From contig NZ_MSIT01000016.1 in NCBI RefSeq assembly GCF_002094885.1, positions 1-56,267 of the forward strand: 56,267 bases of DNA, written 5' to 3'. Source of the DNA: Salibaculum halophilum (GTDB lineage Bacteria > Pseudomonadota > Alphaproteobacteria > Rhodobacterales > Rhodobacteraceae). The translations under genes were made by a program, and so were the position numbers. The notes beneath the pieces were generated by a model. The model had not been told where the DNA came from, made no database searches, and saw nothing but the letters and a program-made list of their open reading frames with translations. Of the stretch, positions 36,725 through 45,858 are shown piece by piece; position 1 is the first letter of the stretch, and each line of letters starts with the position of its first letter.

Positions 36725-37480
36725 ATGCTGTCCGTGAAGGAATTGAAGCCGCGTATTTTCGAGATCAAGCTTTCGGGTTTCGTGGAGGCGTCGGATATCG
36801 AGACCATGAAGCGCGACCTGACGCCGGCGCTGGAGGCCGGGGGCAAGATGGGCCTCGTGCTGCGGATGGAGAACCTGGACGATGTGACCGGCGACGCGCT
36901 GATCGCCGATACCCGGTTCGAGATGTCGATGCTGCCGCAGTGGTCGAAGGTCGGCCGTGTTGCCGTTGTGACCGAGAAGCAGGCCTTCGAGGCGCTGCTG
37001 AACTGGTTCGATCCGATCCTGCCGATGATCGAGTTCCGAACCTTCGCGCCGTCAGACGCCTCCGCCGCCGAAATCTGGGCGGCCGATCTGCCCAAATCCG
37101 ACGCGACAGGCCCCGGCCTGCGCATCCTCGAGGACGGCTCGGACGGCCTGCTGGTCTTCGAGATCGACGGCAAGCTGACCGAAGAAGATGCCGACCAAGT
37201 CTTCGACGCGTTCGACTGCGCCGTCGAGAAACAGGGCAAGATCAACCTCATGGTTCGGGTGAAGGATTACGAGGGCTTCGACCTCGGCCTGCTCGGCGGC
37301 GGCGATTTCCTGACATCGAAATTCGGTGCCATCGGCAATATCGGTCGCTATGCCGTCGTCGGCGCGCCCGGCTGGATGCGCACGATGGTGCAAAGCATGG
37401 GCCCGCTCTTGCAGTTCGGCATGCGTGCCTTCGATGCATCCGACGACGCCGCCGCACTCGAATGGGCGTCGGCCGGATAA
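36725..37480 (+). CDS. Protein with two SpoIIAA-like (STAS-related) domains
   Basis: A 251-residue cytoplasmic-looking protein made of two related halves, about 1-120 and 128-251. Each begins with a strand pattern like IFEIKLSGFVEASDIE / LLVFEIDGKLTEEDAD and each contains a KxGLVLRMEN / KINLMVRVKD strand, a lipid-binding-type SpoIIAA-like fold. There is no signal peptide or membrane segment. It starts one base after the tetR stop and precedes the RND adaptor, so it is probably cotranscribed. Its role in efflux is unknown. Confidence 0.7.
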   Translation: MLSVKELKPRIFEIKLSGFVEASDIETMKRDLTPALEAGGKMGLVLRMENLDDVTGDALIADTRFEMSMLPQWSKVGRVAVVTEKQAFEALLNWFDPILPMIEFRTFAPSDASAAEIWAADLPKSDATGPGLRILEDGSDGLLVFEIDGKLTEEDADQVFDAFDCAVEKQGKINLMVRVKDYEGFDLGLLGGGDFLTSKFGAIGNIGRYAVVGAPGWMRTMVQSMGPLLQFGMRAFDASDDAAALEWASAG

Positions 37481-37551
37481 AGAGATGGGTGCCGCCGCAA
37501 GAGATGTGGCGACACCACACACCCCAGAAACCTCGAGCGGCAAGGATGAGC

Positions 37552-38685
37552 ATGTCAGAAGAAAAAGAAGAGCTGTCCTTTCGGGACGACAAGGGCGCCT
37601 CGCGCTCGACATGGATTGCCACGATCCTGGTGGTCGCGATTATCGGATGGATGGGCAGCGGTTATCTATTGCCATCCGGCGATCAGAGCGCCCCGCAATC
37701 CGACGACGCACCTGTCGAGCCCGTCGCTGTCGCGATCAAGCAATCCTCTACCGAGCCGGTGACGCTCTTTTTCCGGGCTGAGGGCCAGGCGCAGCCGGAT
37801 CGCGACACGTCGCTTCGGGCCGAGGCATCAGGCGACGTGGCCGAAGTCCGTCTCGACGAAGGCGACGATGTTGACGATGGCGATGTCATCGCACGTCTTT
37901 CCGCAAAGCGGGCAGAGGCGGACCTGAATAGGGCTCGAGAGGAGCTTGACCGCGCACAGCGCGAGTTCGACAACGCGTCGGAGCTTCTGGAGCGCGGTGT
38001 CGCCACAGCCGACAGGGTCAGTCAGGCACGCGCAACGCTCGCCGCAGCGGAAGCCGCGGTTACGACCGCGGAAGAGGCGATCGAGTCCCTCGAAATCACG
38101 GCCCCCTTTGCGGGACGGATCGAGTCGCTGACACTTGATGCGGGCGAGTTCGTTCAAGCCGGTGCCGAGGTGGGTCGCATCGTGGACAACCGCCCCTTGA
38201 CGGTTGCGATCCAGGTGCCGCAGCAGGCGCTTGGTCGGATCGAGAGCGGCCAGACCGCGACCGTCACCTTCATCACGGGCGAGGAGCGCGAAGGCAGGGT
38301 GAGCTTCGTCAGCACCGCCGCCAATTCCGAAACGCGAACATTCCTGACCAAAATCACCGTACCGAACGCGGATGGCTTCATTCCTGCGGGTATCTCCGCC
38401 GAGATCCGTATTCCGACAGGACAGGTCGAGGCGCATTTCGTGCAGCCCTCGACAATCTCCTTGAGTCCCGAGGGCCGCCTGGGCGTCAAGACGGTGGGAA
38501 AGGACGACAGGGTCGTGTTCCACCCGGTCGAGATCGTGCGTGCGGAAATCGATGGCCTCTGGGTCACCGGCATGCCCGAAACGTCCCGGATCATTACGGT
38601 CGGTCAGGGCTTCGTGAGCGAGGGCGAGGTGGTTGCGCCATCGCCGGCGTCGGACGGGCCTCGCACGCTCGCACGGGAGGACTGA
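37552..38685 (+). CDS. RND efflux periplasmic adaptor (membrane fusion protein)
   Basis: A 377-residue adaptor with one N-terminal membrane anchor (TWIATILVVAIIGWMGSGYLL). It then has a lipoyl-like half (LRAEASGDVAEVRLDEGDDV), a roughly 60-residue coiled-coil hairpin (LNRAREELDRAQREFDNASE), the second lipoyl half (ITAPFAGRIESL), and beta-barrel and membrane-proximal domains. The ATG at 37552 has AAGGA 5 bases upstream. It ends 3 bp before the pump gene. No outer-membrane TolC-type gene is present. Confidence 0.9.
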   Translation: MSEEKEELSFRDDKGASRSTWIATILVVAIIGWMGSGYLLPSGDQSAPQSDDAPVEPVAVAIKQSSTEPVTLFFRAEGQAQPDRDTSLRAEASGDVAEVRLDEGDDVDDGDVIARLSAKRAEADLNRAREELDRAQREFDNASELLERGVATADRVSQARATLAAAEAAVTTAEEAIESLEITAPFAGRIESLTLDAGEFVQAGAEVGRIVDNRPLTVAIQVPQQALGRIESGQTATVTFITGEEREGRVSFVSTAANSETRTFLTKITVPNADGFIPAGISAEIRIPTGQVEAHFVQPSTISLSPEGRLGVKTVGKDDRVVFHPVEIVRAEIDGLWVTGMPETSRIITVGQGFVSEGEVVAPSPASDGPRTLARED

Positions 38686-38688
38686 GCC

Positions 38689-41600
38689 ATGAACACCATC
38701 ATCGACGCCGCCTTCTCGCGCGGCCGGGTCGTGCTGATGGCGCTTCTGTCGGTCCTCGCGGTCGGCGCCATCGCCTACGTCACGATCCCGAAAGAGGCCA
38801 ACCCCGAGGTGCCACTGCCGCTGGTCTATGTTTCGACAGGCCTTGAGGGCATCAGCCCTGCCGACGCCGAGCGTCTTCTGATCGAACCCATGGAGGCGGA
38901 GTTCGCCGCCATCGAGGGGCTCGAGAAAATTGAGAGCCATTCCGCCGAGGGCGTGGCAAGCGTGCAACTCGAGTTCACGCCGGGCGGTGATATCGACGAA
39001 GCGCTTCGCAAAGTCCGAGAAGCCGCCGACAGCGTCGAAAGCGATCTTCCCGAAGACGCCTACGATCTGACGATTACAGAGATCAATACGGCCCTCTTCC
39101 CGATCATCACCGCCGTCATCTCCGGTCCCGTTCCCGAGCGGACCCTGAATGATCTGGCCGACGAGGCACAGGAAACCGTCGAGGGCCTGCCCGGCGTGCT
39201 CGAAGTCGACATTGGCGGCGCGCGCGATGAGTTCCTGGAAGTCCTGATCGATCCCACCGTCTTTCAGACCTACAATCTCAGCTTCGACGAATTGATCGGC
39301 CAGCTTCAACGCAACAACCGTCTGATCGCAGCCGGCGCCATCGAGACAGGCGGCGGCCGGATTGTCCTCAAGGTGCCCGGGCTGATCGAGGACCTTAAGG
39401 ACGTCATGGAGATCCCGGTGAAGGTCCGCGGTGACACGGTCGTGACCTTCGAGGATGTGGCGACCGTCCGGCGCTCCTTCGAGGACCCGAGCGGCTATGC
39501 CCGGATCGATGGACAGCCTGCACTGGCGTTGGAGATAAAGAAGCGCTCCGGCGCGAACGTCATCGACACGGTCGCGGCGTCGAGGGAGGCCATCGACAGC
39601 TTGCGCGCAGACTGGCCCCAAAGTGTCCAAGTGACGTACCTTCAGGACCAGTCCGAGCAGGTCAAGACGCTGCTTTCCGACCTCGAGGCGAATGTCATCG
39701 CCGCGGTGCTTCTGGTGATGATCGTGATTGTGGCCGCCCTCGGGTTCCGGTCGGCGATCCTGGTGGGATTGGCTATCCCGGGGGCCTTCCTTGCGGGTGT
39801 GACCGCCCTCTGGGCGATGGGCTTCACGATGAACATCGTCGTGCTCTTTTCGCTGATCCTGGTTGTCGGCATGCTGGTCGACGGTGCCATCGTCACGGTG
39901 GAGCTTGCCGACAGGCGCCTGCAGGAAGGCGACGACCCAAAGACCGCCTATGCGCATGCCGCCAAGCGCATGGCCTGGCCGATCATCGCCGCGACCGCGA
40001 CGACGCTCAGCGTCTTCTTTCCGCTGCTGTTCTGGACGGGGATGGTCGGCGAGTTCATGAAATTCCTACCAATCACGGTGATCCTGACGCTTTTCGCCTC
40101 ACTCTTCATGGCGCTGATCTTTATTCCCGTCCTCGGCGGTCTGATCGGTAAACGTCAGCCCCAGAAGGCTGCAGCCAAGAAGTCCCTGGCCGAAGCGGAA
40201 AAGGGCGATCCGCGACGTATAGGCGGTCTTACCGGCATGTATGTCCGCCTGCTCGAATGGGCGATCCTGCGGCCGGGCGCCACCGCGCTTCTCGCGCTCG
40301 CTCTGTTGCTCGGCGCCTTCGGGCTCTATGGCCAGTTCGGCAAGGGATTGTCATTCTTCCCCTCGGTCGAGCCGGAGTTCATGCAGGTGCAGGTTCGCGC
40401 CCGCGACAACCTGTCGATCTACGAGCGGGACTCCCTCGTGCGCCAAGTCGAGCAGCGCCTGCTCGACTATGACGAGATCGCAACCGTCTATGCCCGCTCG
40501 ACCATGAGCGCGGGCCAGGGCGACGAGGAGACGATCGGCACGCTTCAACTGGAACTCATCGATTGGGACATCCGGCGGCCGGCCGAAGAGATCGGTGCCG
40601 AAATCCGGCAGGACGTCTCGGACATCGCCGGCATCGACGTGCAGGTGCAGACCGAAAGCGGTGGCCCGACCAGCGGCAAGCCGGTCAATCTCAAGATTGC
40701 CGCACGGAATCCGGCCGTGCAGGCCGAGGGGGTCGAACAGGTGCGGGCGATCATGGATCGGATCGGCGGTTTCACCGACGTGACAGATACGCGTCCACTG
40801 CCCGGCGTCGAGGTGTCCATACGCGTCAATCGGGCCGAAGCGGCGCGCTACGGAGCGGACGTCAGCTTGCTTGGGCAGGCAGTGCAGCTGCTGACCCAAG
40901 GCATCGCTGTGGCCGATTACCGCCCGAGCGACGCCGACGGCGAGATGGATATCCGCGTCCGCTTCCCGGCCGAGGAACGATCCCTGTCCGAACTCGGCAA
41001 CCTGCGTGTGCCGACCTCGGCCGGCCTGGTGCCCATCTCCAACTTCGTCACCTTCGAGCCGGTCGAGCGCACCGGCACGATCACCCGCATCGACGAGCAA
41101 CGCGTCGTGACCATCGAGGCGAATGTCGCGCCGGGGCTGCTGGTCAACGATCAGGTTACGGAGCTTCAAACGGCCCTGGATAATGCCGAGCTTCCCGAGG
41201 GCGTGAGCTATAGCTTCGCAGGCGAGGCCGAGGACCAGACCGAGGCGATCACCTTCCTCGTCACCGCCTTTATCACCGCGATTATCCTCATGCTCGTCAT
41301 TCTCGTTCTTCAGTTCAACAGCTTCTACCAGGCCTTCGTGGTCATGAGCGCCATCGTCTTTTCGGTCGCTGGCGTTCTTTTCGGTCTGATCATCACCGGG
41401 CGCCCCTTCGGCGTTGTGATGGGGGGCATCGGGATTATCGCCTTGGCCGGGATCGTGGTGAACAACAACATCGTCCTGATCGACACCTACAACGATCTGA
41501 AACGCGTGGGCATGTCCCCGCGCGAGGCAGCGTTAAGGACCGGGGCGCAGCGCCTGCGGCCGGTCATGTTGACCTCGGTCACCACGGCGCTCGGCCTGAT

Positions 41601-41823
41601 GCCGATGGTCCTTGGTATGAACCTCAACTTCTTCACCCGCGAGATCGTCTTCGGTGCGCCGTCTACGCAATACTGGACCGAGCTTTCCAGCGCCATTGTG
41701 GGCGGCCTAACGGTCGCGACGCTGCTGACGCTGGTTTTGACGCCCGCCATGCTCATGCTCGGAGAGAAGCGGACGGCGCGGTCTCGAGGGGCGGCACTCG
41801 TCGCGGCGGAACCTGCAGAATAA
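38689..41823 (+). CDS. RND-family efflux pump permease
   Basis: A 1044-residue inner-membrane transporter with the RND layout: N-terminal segment, two large periplasmic loops and twelve membrane segments. TM4 reads GMLVDGAIVTVE, so one of the two relay aspartates of AcrB is kept and the second is Gly. In TM10 the AcrB Lys position is within VVNNNIVLID. This belongs to a branch distinct from AcrB, sharing the VDG form with heavy-metal pumps, so the substrate class is uncertain. It is the last gene of the tetR cassette, and transposase remnants follow it. Confidence 0.9.
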   Translation: MNTIIDAAFSRGRVVLMALLSVLAVGAIAYVTIPKEANPEVPLPLVYVSTGLEGISPADAERLLIEPMEAEFAAIEGLEKIESHSAEGVASVQLEFTPGGDIDEALRKVREAADSVESDLPEDAYDLTITEINTALFPIITAVISGPVPERTLNDLADEAQETVEGLPGVLEVDIGGARDEFLEVLIDPTVFQTYNLSFDELIGQLQRNNRLIAAGAIETGGGRIVLKVPGLIEDLKDVMEIPVKVRGDTVVTFEDVATVRRSFEDPSGYARIDGQPALALEIKKRSGANVIDTVAASREAIDSLRADWPQSVQVTYLQDQSEQVKTLLSDLEANVIAAVLLVMIVIVAALGFRSAILVGLAIPGAFLAGVTALWAMGFTMNIVVLFSLILVVGMLVDGAIVTVELADRRLQEGDDPKTAYAHAAKRMAWPIIAATATTLSVFFPLLFWTGMVGEFMKFLPITVILTLFASLFMALIFIPVLGGLIGKRQPQKAAAKKSLAEAEKGDPRRIGGLTGMYVRLLEWAILRPGATALLALALLLGAFGLYGQFGKGLSFFPSVEPEFMQVQVRARDNLSIYERDSLVRQVEQRLLDYDEIATVYARSTMSAGQGDEETIGTLQLELIDWDIRRPAEEIGAEIRQDVSDIAGIDVQVQTESGGPTSGKPVNLKIAARNPAVQAEGVEQVRAIMDRIGGFTDVTDTRPLPGVEVSIRVNRAEAARYGADVSLLGQAVQLLTQGIAVADYRPSDADGEMDIRVRFPAEERSLSELGNLRVPTSAGLVPISNFVTFEPVERTGTITRIDEQRVVTIEANVAPGLLVNDQVTELQTALDNAELPEGVSYSFAGEAEDQTEAITFLVTAFITAIILMLVILVLQFNSFYQAFVVMSAIVFSVAGVLFGLIITGRPFGVVMGGIGIIALAGIVVNNNIVLIDTYNDLKRVGMSPREAALRTGAQRLRPVMLTSVTTALGLMPMVLGMNLNFFTREIVFGAPSTQYWTELSSAIVGGLTVATLLTLVLTPAMLMLGEKRTARSRGAALVAAEPAE

Positions 41824-41885
41824 CGGGGCAATTATAACGTCCGCGTCGCCGCGCCCGGCTTACTCGCTTCGTTTGCGGCTGGTTA

Positions 41886-42288
41886 TCCACAAGGCGGATC
41901 GACCCTATGACCGGGCGTACGCGTTTTTCTCTTGATACCGCTCGACCGCTCAAATCGCGCTCCGTGCTTGGTGCCCATATAGATCCAGGGGTGATATAGA
42001 ATCCGATAGATGTCGGGTGGGTCTTGCTTGCCGTCCTTGCGCCTCGTGAAGACATCCATGCCGTGGCGCATGGCCAGCGTCATCCGCGCGCGCGAGCGCC
42101 GCGCCCCTGGCGGTAGATCAACAAACTCACCGTCCGAACCCTCCTTCGTCGATATGCCAACAATGACAGTATCGACCCAAGCATGCGCTGCCGATGCCGG
42201 AGCGGCCGAGCCCTTGCAGTGTGCTGCGGGAAAGGCTGGGCAGATTTCAGGTGTCCCGATATCAAGCTCGAACGCAAGGCGTTTGCTT
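41886..42288 (-). pseudogene. Unidentified coding remnant, no start codon
   Basis: On the minus strand one frame is open from 42288 to a stop near 41886, about 130 codons, with no plausible start. It includes AHAWVDTVIVGISTKEG, DVFTRRKDGKQDPPDIYR and HPWIYMGTKHGARFE, which look protein-like but which I cannot assign. Another frame upstream (about 42290-42420: GDVSDQVDFAGRIWKLQRD) may be the same gene after a frameshift. It is probably debris of mobile or plasmid origin between the pump gene and the IS remnant. Confidence 0.4.
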
Positions 42289-42430
42289 CATCGGGTTGAT
42301 GGGCGAACCTCCAACCTTGATCCCGTTGCAATTTCCAGATTCTTCCGGCGAAATCGACCTGATCCGAGACGTCACCGATGAGAAGTGGCTGCGCCCCGTA
42401 CCGGCGATGAAGTCACTTCCACAGCCAGAA

Positions 42431-42556
42431 TTAGCGGATGTCCTCAACCTTGATCGGCCCGCGCGCCAAGCCAAACCGCAACGCCGGCGTGACCCACTTG
42501 GCGTCCGTCTCGATGTAGGTCGTGTAGACCCTGAAAATCTCCAGATACCGGGCGAC
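42431..42556 (-). pseudogene. C-terminal gene fragment cut by the IS remnant
   Basis: A minus-strand fragment ends with a TAA at 42431. Its last 40 residues include RVYTTYIETDAKWVTPALRF and end IKVEDIR. The TPALRFGLA pattern faintly recalls the C-termini of DDE transposases, but this is weak. The upstream side is lost at the junction with the IS5-type sequence that starts near 42561. Confidence 0.35.
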
Positions 42557-42560
42557 CCAG

Positions 42561-42977
42561 AGCCAGGCCCTAGACCGCTCGCGCGGCGGCATCACGACCA
42601 AGATGTTGGCCCTCACCGACGTGCTTGGAAACCTTGCCGATTTCCGCCTGCTGCCGGGGCAGGCGCACGACCTCCGCGCGGTGCCGGAACTGATCGAGGA
42701 ACTTGCCGCCGATCACCTGCTTGCCGACCGTGCCTTCGAAGCCGACTGGCTGCGCGCCAACCTCGACGAACGGAACATCACCCCTGTCATCCCACCGAAA
42801 TCCAACCGCCGCTTTCCTGCCGATTTCGATACGGACACCTGCAAATGGCGGCACTTGATCGAGAATTACTTCGGAAAAATCAATGAAAACAGAGGCATCT
42901 CCGTGTGCTCGTGCAAGACGGACCAAAGCTTCCAAGCCTTCATCTCACTCGCCGTAACACTTGTTCACCTTAAATGA
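42561..42977 (+). pseudogene. IS5-family transposase, 5'-truncated remnant
   Basis: The plus-strand frame is recognisable from SQALDRSRGGITTKM (about 42561) through ALTDVLGN, LLPGQAHDL, LLADRAFEADWLR, VIPPKSNRRFPADFD and WRHLIENYFGKI to a stop at 42975-42977. This is the C-terminal two thirds of an IS5-family (IS427-like) DDE transposase. The N-terminal part and left end are missing. RGGITTKM here replaces the usual RGG.TTKIHAL, and ISVCSCKTDQSF departs from the usual family sequence, suggesting decay. No terminal inverted repeats were seen. Confidence 0.78.
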
Positions 42978-43302
42978 ACGTCAACAGGCCGTAGTCCACC
43001 CGTGAGAGCGCCTCGACCCCGAAGTTCGGATATCCGGGCGTCCTGCACGCATTCACCTGAAGGTCGCCATGCGGCGGCGGAATACGATAGTCTCCGCCGG
43101 CATCTCAATATCTTGTGTTCCCCGATTTTCGACCCACTCCGCGCTCACGATAATATCTTCGCGCGGGGACAAGCTCCGGGCAATGTGCTAACGCATTGCC
43201 CAGAACCATATTTATGGGGCGTGTTCCAGTATCGTTCTCACTGGAGCCACTCTAAAGTGAACGGCCGGGCTATTCGTGAACGGGGCGCCGTCTTCTGTCT
43301 CC
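42978..43302. other. Noncoding stretch between the IS remnant and rpmD
   Basis: About 325 bp without a credible gene on either strand. It holds one 8-bp hairpin (GGGCAATG 43178-43185 / CATTGCCC 43194-43201), which on the minus strand lies downstream of rpmD and might help end that transcript. The rest looks like residual insertion DNA. Confidence 0.5.
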
Positions 43303-43324
43303 GAGCGCGGCCTCAGCCGCGCTC
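43303..43324 (-). terminator. Hairpin enclosing the rpmD stop codon
   Basis: GAGCGCGGC (43303-43311) and GCCGCGCTC (43316-43324) form a perfect 9-bp stem, and the 4-base loop contains the rpmD TGA. No T-run follows. It may end block B or protect its 3' end, but a translating ribosome would melt it. Confidence 0.5.
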
Positions 43325-43504
43325 TTCGACAATCTCGACCATGTGCGGGATCTTGGCGATCATGCCGCGGACGGCGGGGGTGTCCTCCAGCTCGCGGGTC
43401 TTGTGCATCTTGTTCAGGCCCAGCCCGACGAGGGTCGCGCGCTGGTCGCGCGGACGGCGGATGGGCGAGCCGATCTGCTTGATGACAATGGTTTTCTGCG
43501 CCAT
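43313..43504 (-). CDS. rpmD: Ribosomal protein uL30
   Basis: A 63-residue 50S protein with [30 protein letters not shown] in its N-terminal half and an HMVEIVEE end. It is the last gene of block B, 3 bp after rpsE. Normally rplO follows at once; here the next minus-strand ribosomal gene is 7.7 kb away. Confidence 0.97.
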   Translation of the reverse strand: MAQKTIVIKQIGSPIRRPRDQRATLVGLGLNKMHKTRELEDTPAVRGMIAKIPHMVEIVEERG

Positions 43505-43507
43505 GGA

Positions 43508-44095
43508 TCAGGCCTCCTCGGCAATCTGGGTCTGCGGATCGCCGTAGTCGGGCGCCTCGTCCCGGCTGGGCAGGATCTGGGTGACCTTCTTGCCACGCCG
43601 CTGCGCCACGTTGCGCGGGCTCTGCTGGAACTGCAGCGCGTTCAGCGTGGCGTGGATCATGTTGTAGGGGTTCTGGGTGCCGACCGACTTGGCGACGACG
43701 TCCTGAACGCCCAGCATCTCGAAGACGGCGCGCATCGGGCCACCGGCAATGATCCCGGTCCCCTGCGGCGCGGTGCGCAGCACGACCTTGCCGGCCCCGT
43801 GGTGGCCGAAGCCGTCGTGGTGCAGGGTGCGACCCTCGCGCAGCGGCACGCGGATCATCTTGCGCTTGGCGGCTTCAGTGGCCTTGCGGATGGCCTCGGG
43901 GACCTCCTTGGCCTTTCCCTTGCCGAAGCCGACGCGGCCCTTCTGGTCGCCCACGACGACGAGCGCGGCAAAGCCGAATCGCTTGCCCCCCTTCACAGTC
44001 TTGGACACACGGTTGATCGCAACAAGGCGATCGGCGAATTCCGGGGTCTCGTCGCGGTCGCGACCTTTTCCGCGGTTCTGCTGGTCTCGAGCCAT
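43508..44095 (-). CDS. rpsE: Ribosomal protein uS5
   Basis: A 195-residue 30S protein active in decoding fidelity. [24 protein letters not shown] forms the start of the S5 N-terminal domain, followed by [15 protein letters not shown] and [21 protein letters not shown]. It begins 127 bp after rplR, a gap containing a G/C-rich hairpin (GGGGGGC 44194-44200 / GCCCCCC 44208-44214). Confidence 0.98.
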   Translation of the reverse strand: MARDQQNRGKGRDRDETPEFADRLVAINRVSKTVKGGKRFGFAALVVVGDQKGRVGFGKGKAKEVPEAIRKATEAAKRKMIRVPLREGRTLHHDGFGHHGAGKVVLRTAPQGTGIIAGGPMRAVFEMLGVQDVVAKSVGTQNPYNMIHATLNALQFQQSPRNVAQRRGKKVTQILPSRDEAPDYGDPQTQIAEEA

Positions 44096-44221
44096 CTGGC
44101 TTCCTCTCGGTCTGGCGCGACGGCGCGCCTTGCATTTCGCTCAATCCTGGTGCCGGTGCGTCCCGCCAGGGACGATGCAGGCCCGGATCATCGGGGGGGC
44201 GTGCCCCGCCCCCCGCAACTG

Positions 44222-44581
44222 TCAGATCTTCAGGCCACCCTCGCGGGCGGCATCGGCCACTGCCTTGACCTTGCCGTGGAACAGAAACCCGCCACGGTCG
44301 AAGTAGGCCTCGCTCACGCCGACCTTTTTCGCGCGCTCGGCGATCACCGAGCCCACTTTCGTGGCCACCTCAACGTTGTTCTTGCCGGCTCCGCCCATTT
44401 CCTTCTCCATCGAGGAGGCCGAAGCGAGGGTAACGCCGTTCACGTCGTCGATCAGCTGGGCGCTGATGTTCTTGTTAGAGCGGTGAATGCTCAGCCGCGG
44501 ACGGCCCGAGTTCATCTTGCGAAGCTTGTTCCGGACGCGCAGGCGGCGCTTCTGGAACAGTTGTCTCTTGCTGTTTGCCAT
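44222..44581 (-). CDS. rplR: Ribosomal protein uL18
   Basis: A 119-residue 5S-rRNA-binding protein with [24 protein letters not shown] and the ending [26 protein letters not shown] typical of uL18. The ATG at 44581 was chosen because the family starts there; an overlapping longer frame is not the gene. It lies 11 bp after rplF. Confidence 0.97.
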   Translation of the reverse strand: MANSKRQLFQKRRLRVRNKLRKMNSGRPRLSIHRSNKNISAQLIDDVNGVTLASASSMEKEMGGAGKNNVEVATKVGSVIAERAKKVGVSEAYFDRGGFLFHGKVKAVADAAREGGLKI

Positions 44582-44592
44582 CTGTCGCGTCC

Positions 44593-45126
44593 TTACTTCT
44601 TCTTGCCTTCCTTGCGGAAGATATACTCGTCGGCGTACTTGATGCCCTTGCCCTTGTAGGGTTCGGGGATGCGCCATTCGCGGATGTTCGCGGCCACCTG
44701 GCCGACCTGCTGCTGGTCGGCGCCCTCGACGACCACGACGGTCGGCTTGGGTGCGGTGACGGTGACGCCCTCGGGCACCTCGAAGTTCACGTCGTGGCTG
44801 TAGCCGAGATTCAGCTTGAGCACGTCGCCCTGCATCTGCGCCCGGTAGCCGACGCCGCTGACCTCGAGCTCCTTCTTGAAGCCGTCGGTCACGCCGGTCA
44901 CGCAGTTCTGCACCATGGTCCGCGACATGCCCCACTGCTGGCGGGCGCGCTTGGAGGGGCCGCGCGGCTCGACCGACACGGCGTTATCGTCCACCGTCAG
45001 GGTGACGTCGTCGGTTGCCGTGAAGCTGCGGGTGCCCTTGGGGCCGGTCACTTCTATGGTCTGGCCGGAGACAGTGGCGCTCACGCCGCCGGGCAGCTCG
45101 ACCGGTCTTTTACCAATACGAGACAT
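44593..45126 (-). CDS. rplF: Ribosomal protein uL6
   Basis: A 177-residue 50S protein with two similar domains. It starts [19 protein letters not shown] and has [26 protein letters not shown] near the C-terminus, the conserved uL6 signature. It follows rpsH by 12 bp. Confidence 0.98.
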   Translation of the reverse strand: MSRIGKRPVELPGGVSATVSGQTIEVTGPKGTRSFTATDDVTLTVDDNAVSVEPRGPSKRARQQWGMSRTMVQNCVTGVTDGFKKELEVSGVGYRAQMQGDVLKLNLGYSHDVNFEVPEGVTVTAPKPTVVVVEGADQQQVGQVAANIREWRIPEPYKGKGIKYADEYIFRKEGKKK

Positions 45127-45138
45127 GATCTGATCTCC

Positions 45139-45528
45139 TTAAAAGACCTGGCAAAGCACCTCGCCGCCGACCTTGGCAGCGCGGGCGTTTGCATCCGACA
45201 TCACGCCCTTGGACGTGCTGACAATCGACACGCCAAGGCCCTGACGGACCTGGGGAATGTCCTTGGCACCCATGTAGACACGGCGGCCGGGTGTGGACAC
45301 ACGGGCAAGCTCGCGAATGACAGGGGTGCCCTCGTAGTACTTGAGGCTGATCTCGAAGGCGGGGTGGCCCTTGGCTTCGGTCTTTTCATAGCCGCGGATG
45401 TAGCCTTCGTCGGCCAGCACATCCAGCACCCAGGCGCGCAGCTTGGAGGCCGGGGTGGACACCGTCGACTTTCCGCGCAGCTGGCCGTTGCGGATACGGG
45501 TCAGCATATCACCGATAGGATCGTTCAT
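45139..45528 (-). CDS. rpsH: Ribosomal protein uS8
   Basis: A 129-residue 30S assembly protein beginning [19 protein letters not shown] and ending [20 protein letters not shown] followed by VGGEVLC. In E. coli S8 also represses the spc mRNA; no such site was identified here. It lies 12 bp after rpsN. Confidence 0.97.
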   Translation of the reverse strand: MNDPIGDMLTRIRNGQLRGKSTVSTPASKLRAWVLDVLADEGYIRGYEKTEAKGHPAFEISLKYYEGTPVIRELARVSTPGRRVYMGAKDIPQVRQGLGVSIVSTSKGVMSDANARAAKVGGEVLCQVF

Positions 45529-45540
45529 GACTGTCCCTCC

Positions 45541-45846
45541 TTACCAGCTCGACTTGACCAGGCCCGGGATCTGCCCGTCGGACCCGAGGTCCCGAAGCGC
45601 GATCCGGCTGATCTTCAGCTTGCGATGATAGGCGTGCGGACGCCCGGTCAGCTGGCAGCGGTTGTGAAGCCGGGTGGGCGAACTGTTGCGCGGCAGCTTG
45701 GCAAGCGCGAGCCGCGCCTTGAAACGCTCTTCCATGGGCTTGGATTCATCGTTGGCGGTTTCCTTGAGAGCGGCGCGCTTGGCGGCGAATTTCTCGACCA
45801 TCTTCTGGCGCTTGGTCTCGCGGGCGATCATGGATTTCTTGGCCAT
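45541..45846 (-). CDS. rpsN: Ribosomal protein uS14
   Basis: A 101-residue uS14 of the zinc-independent type: the CxxC pairs of the zinc form are absent. It starts [20 protein letters not shown] and contains [21 protein letters not shown]. It lies 12 bp after rplE. Confidence 0.97.
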   Translation of the reverse strand: MAKKSMIARETKRQKMVEKFAAKRAALKETANDESKPMEERFKARLALAKLPRNSSPTRLHNRCQLTGRPHAYHRKLKISRIALRDLGSDGQIPGLVKSSW

Positions 45847-45858
45847 CGTATACGTCCC

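Noticed and set aside
43178-43201. Possible CRISPR-like or attachment repeat near GGGCAATG...CATTGCCC
   Set aside because: Only one copy exists, with no regularly spaced repeats or tRNA-derived attachment sequence; it is an ordinary hairpin.
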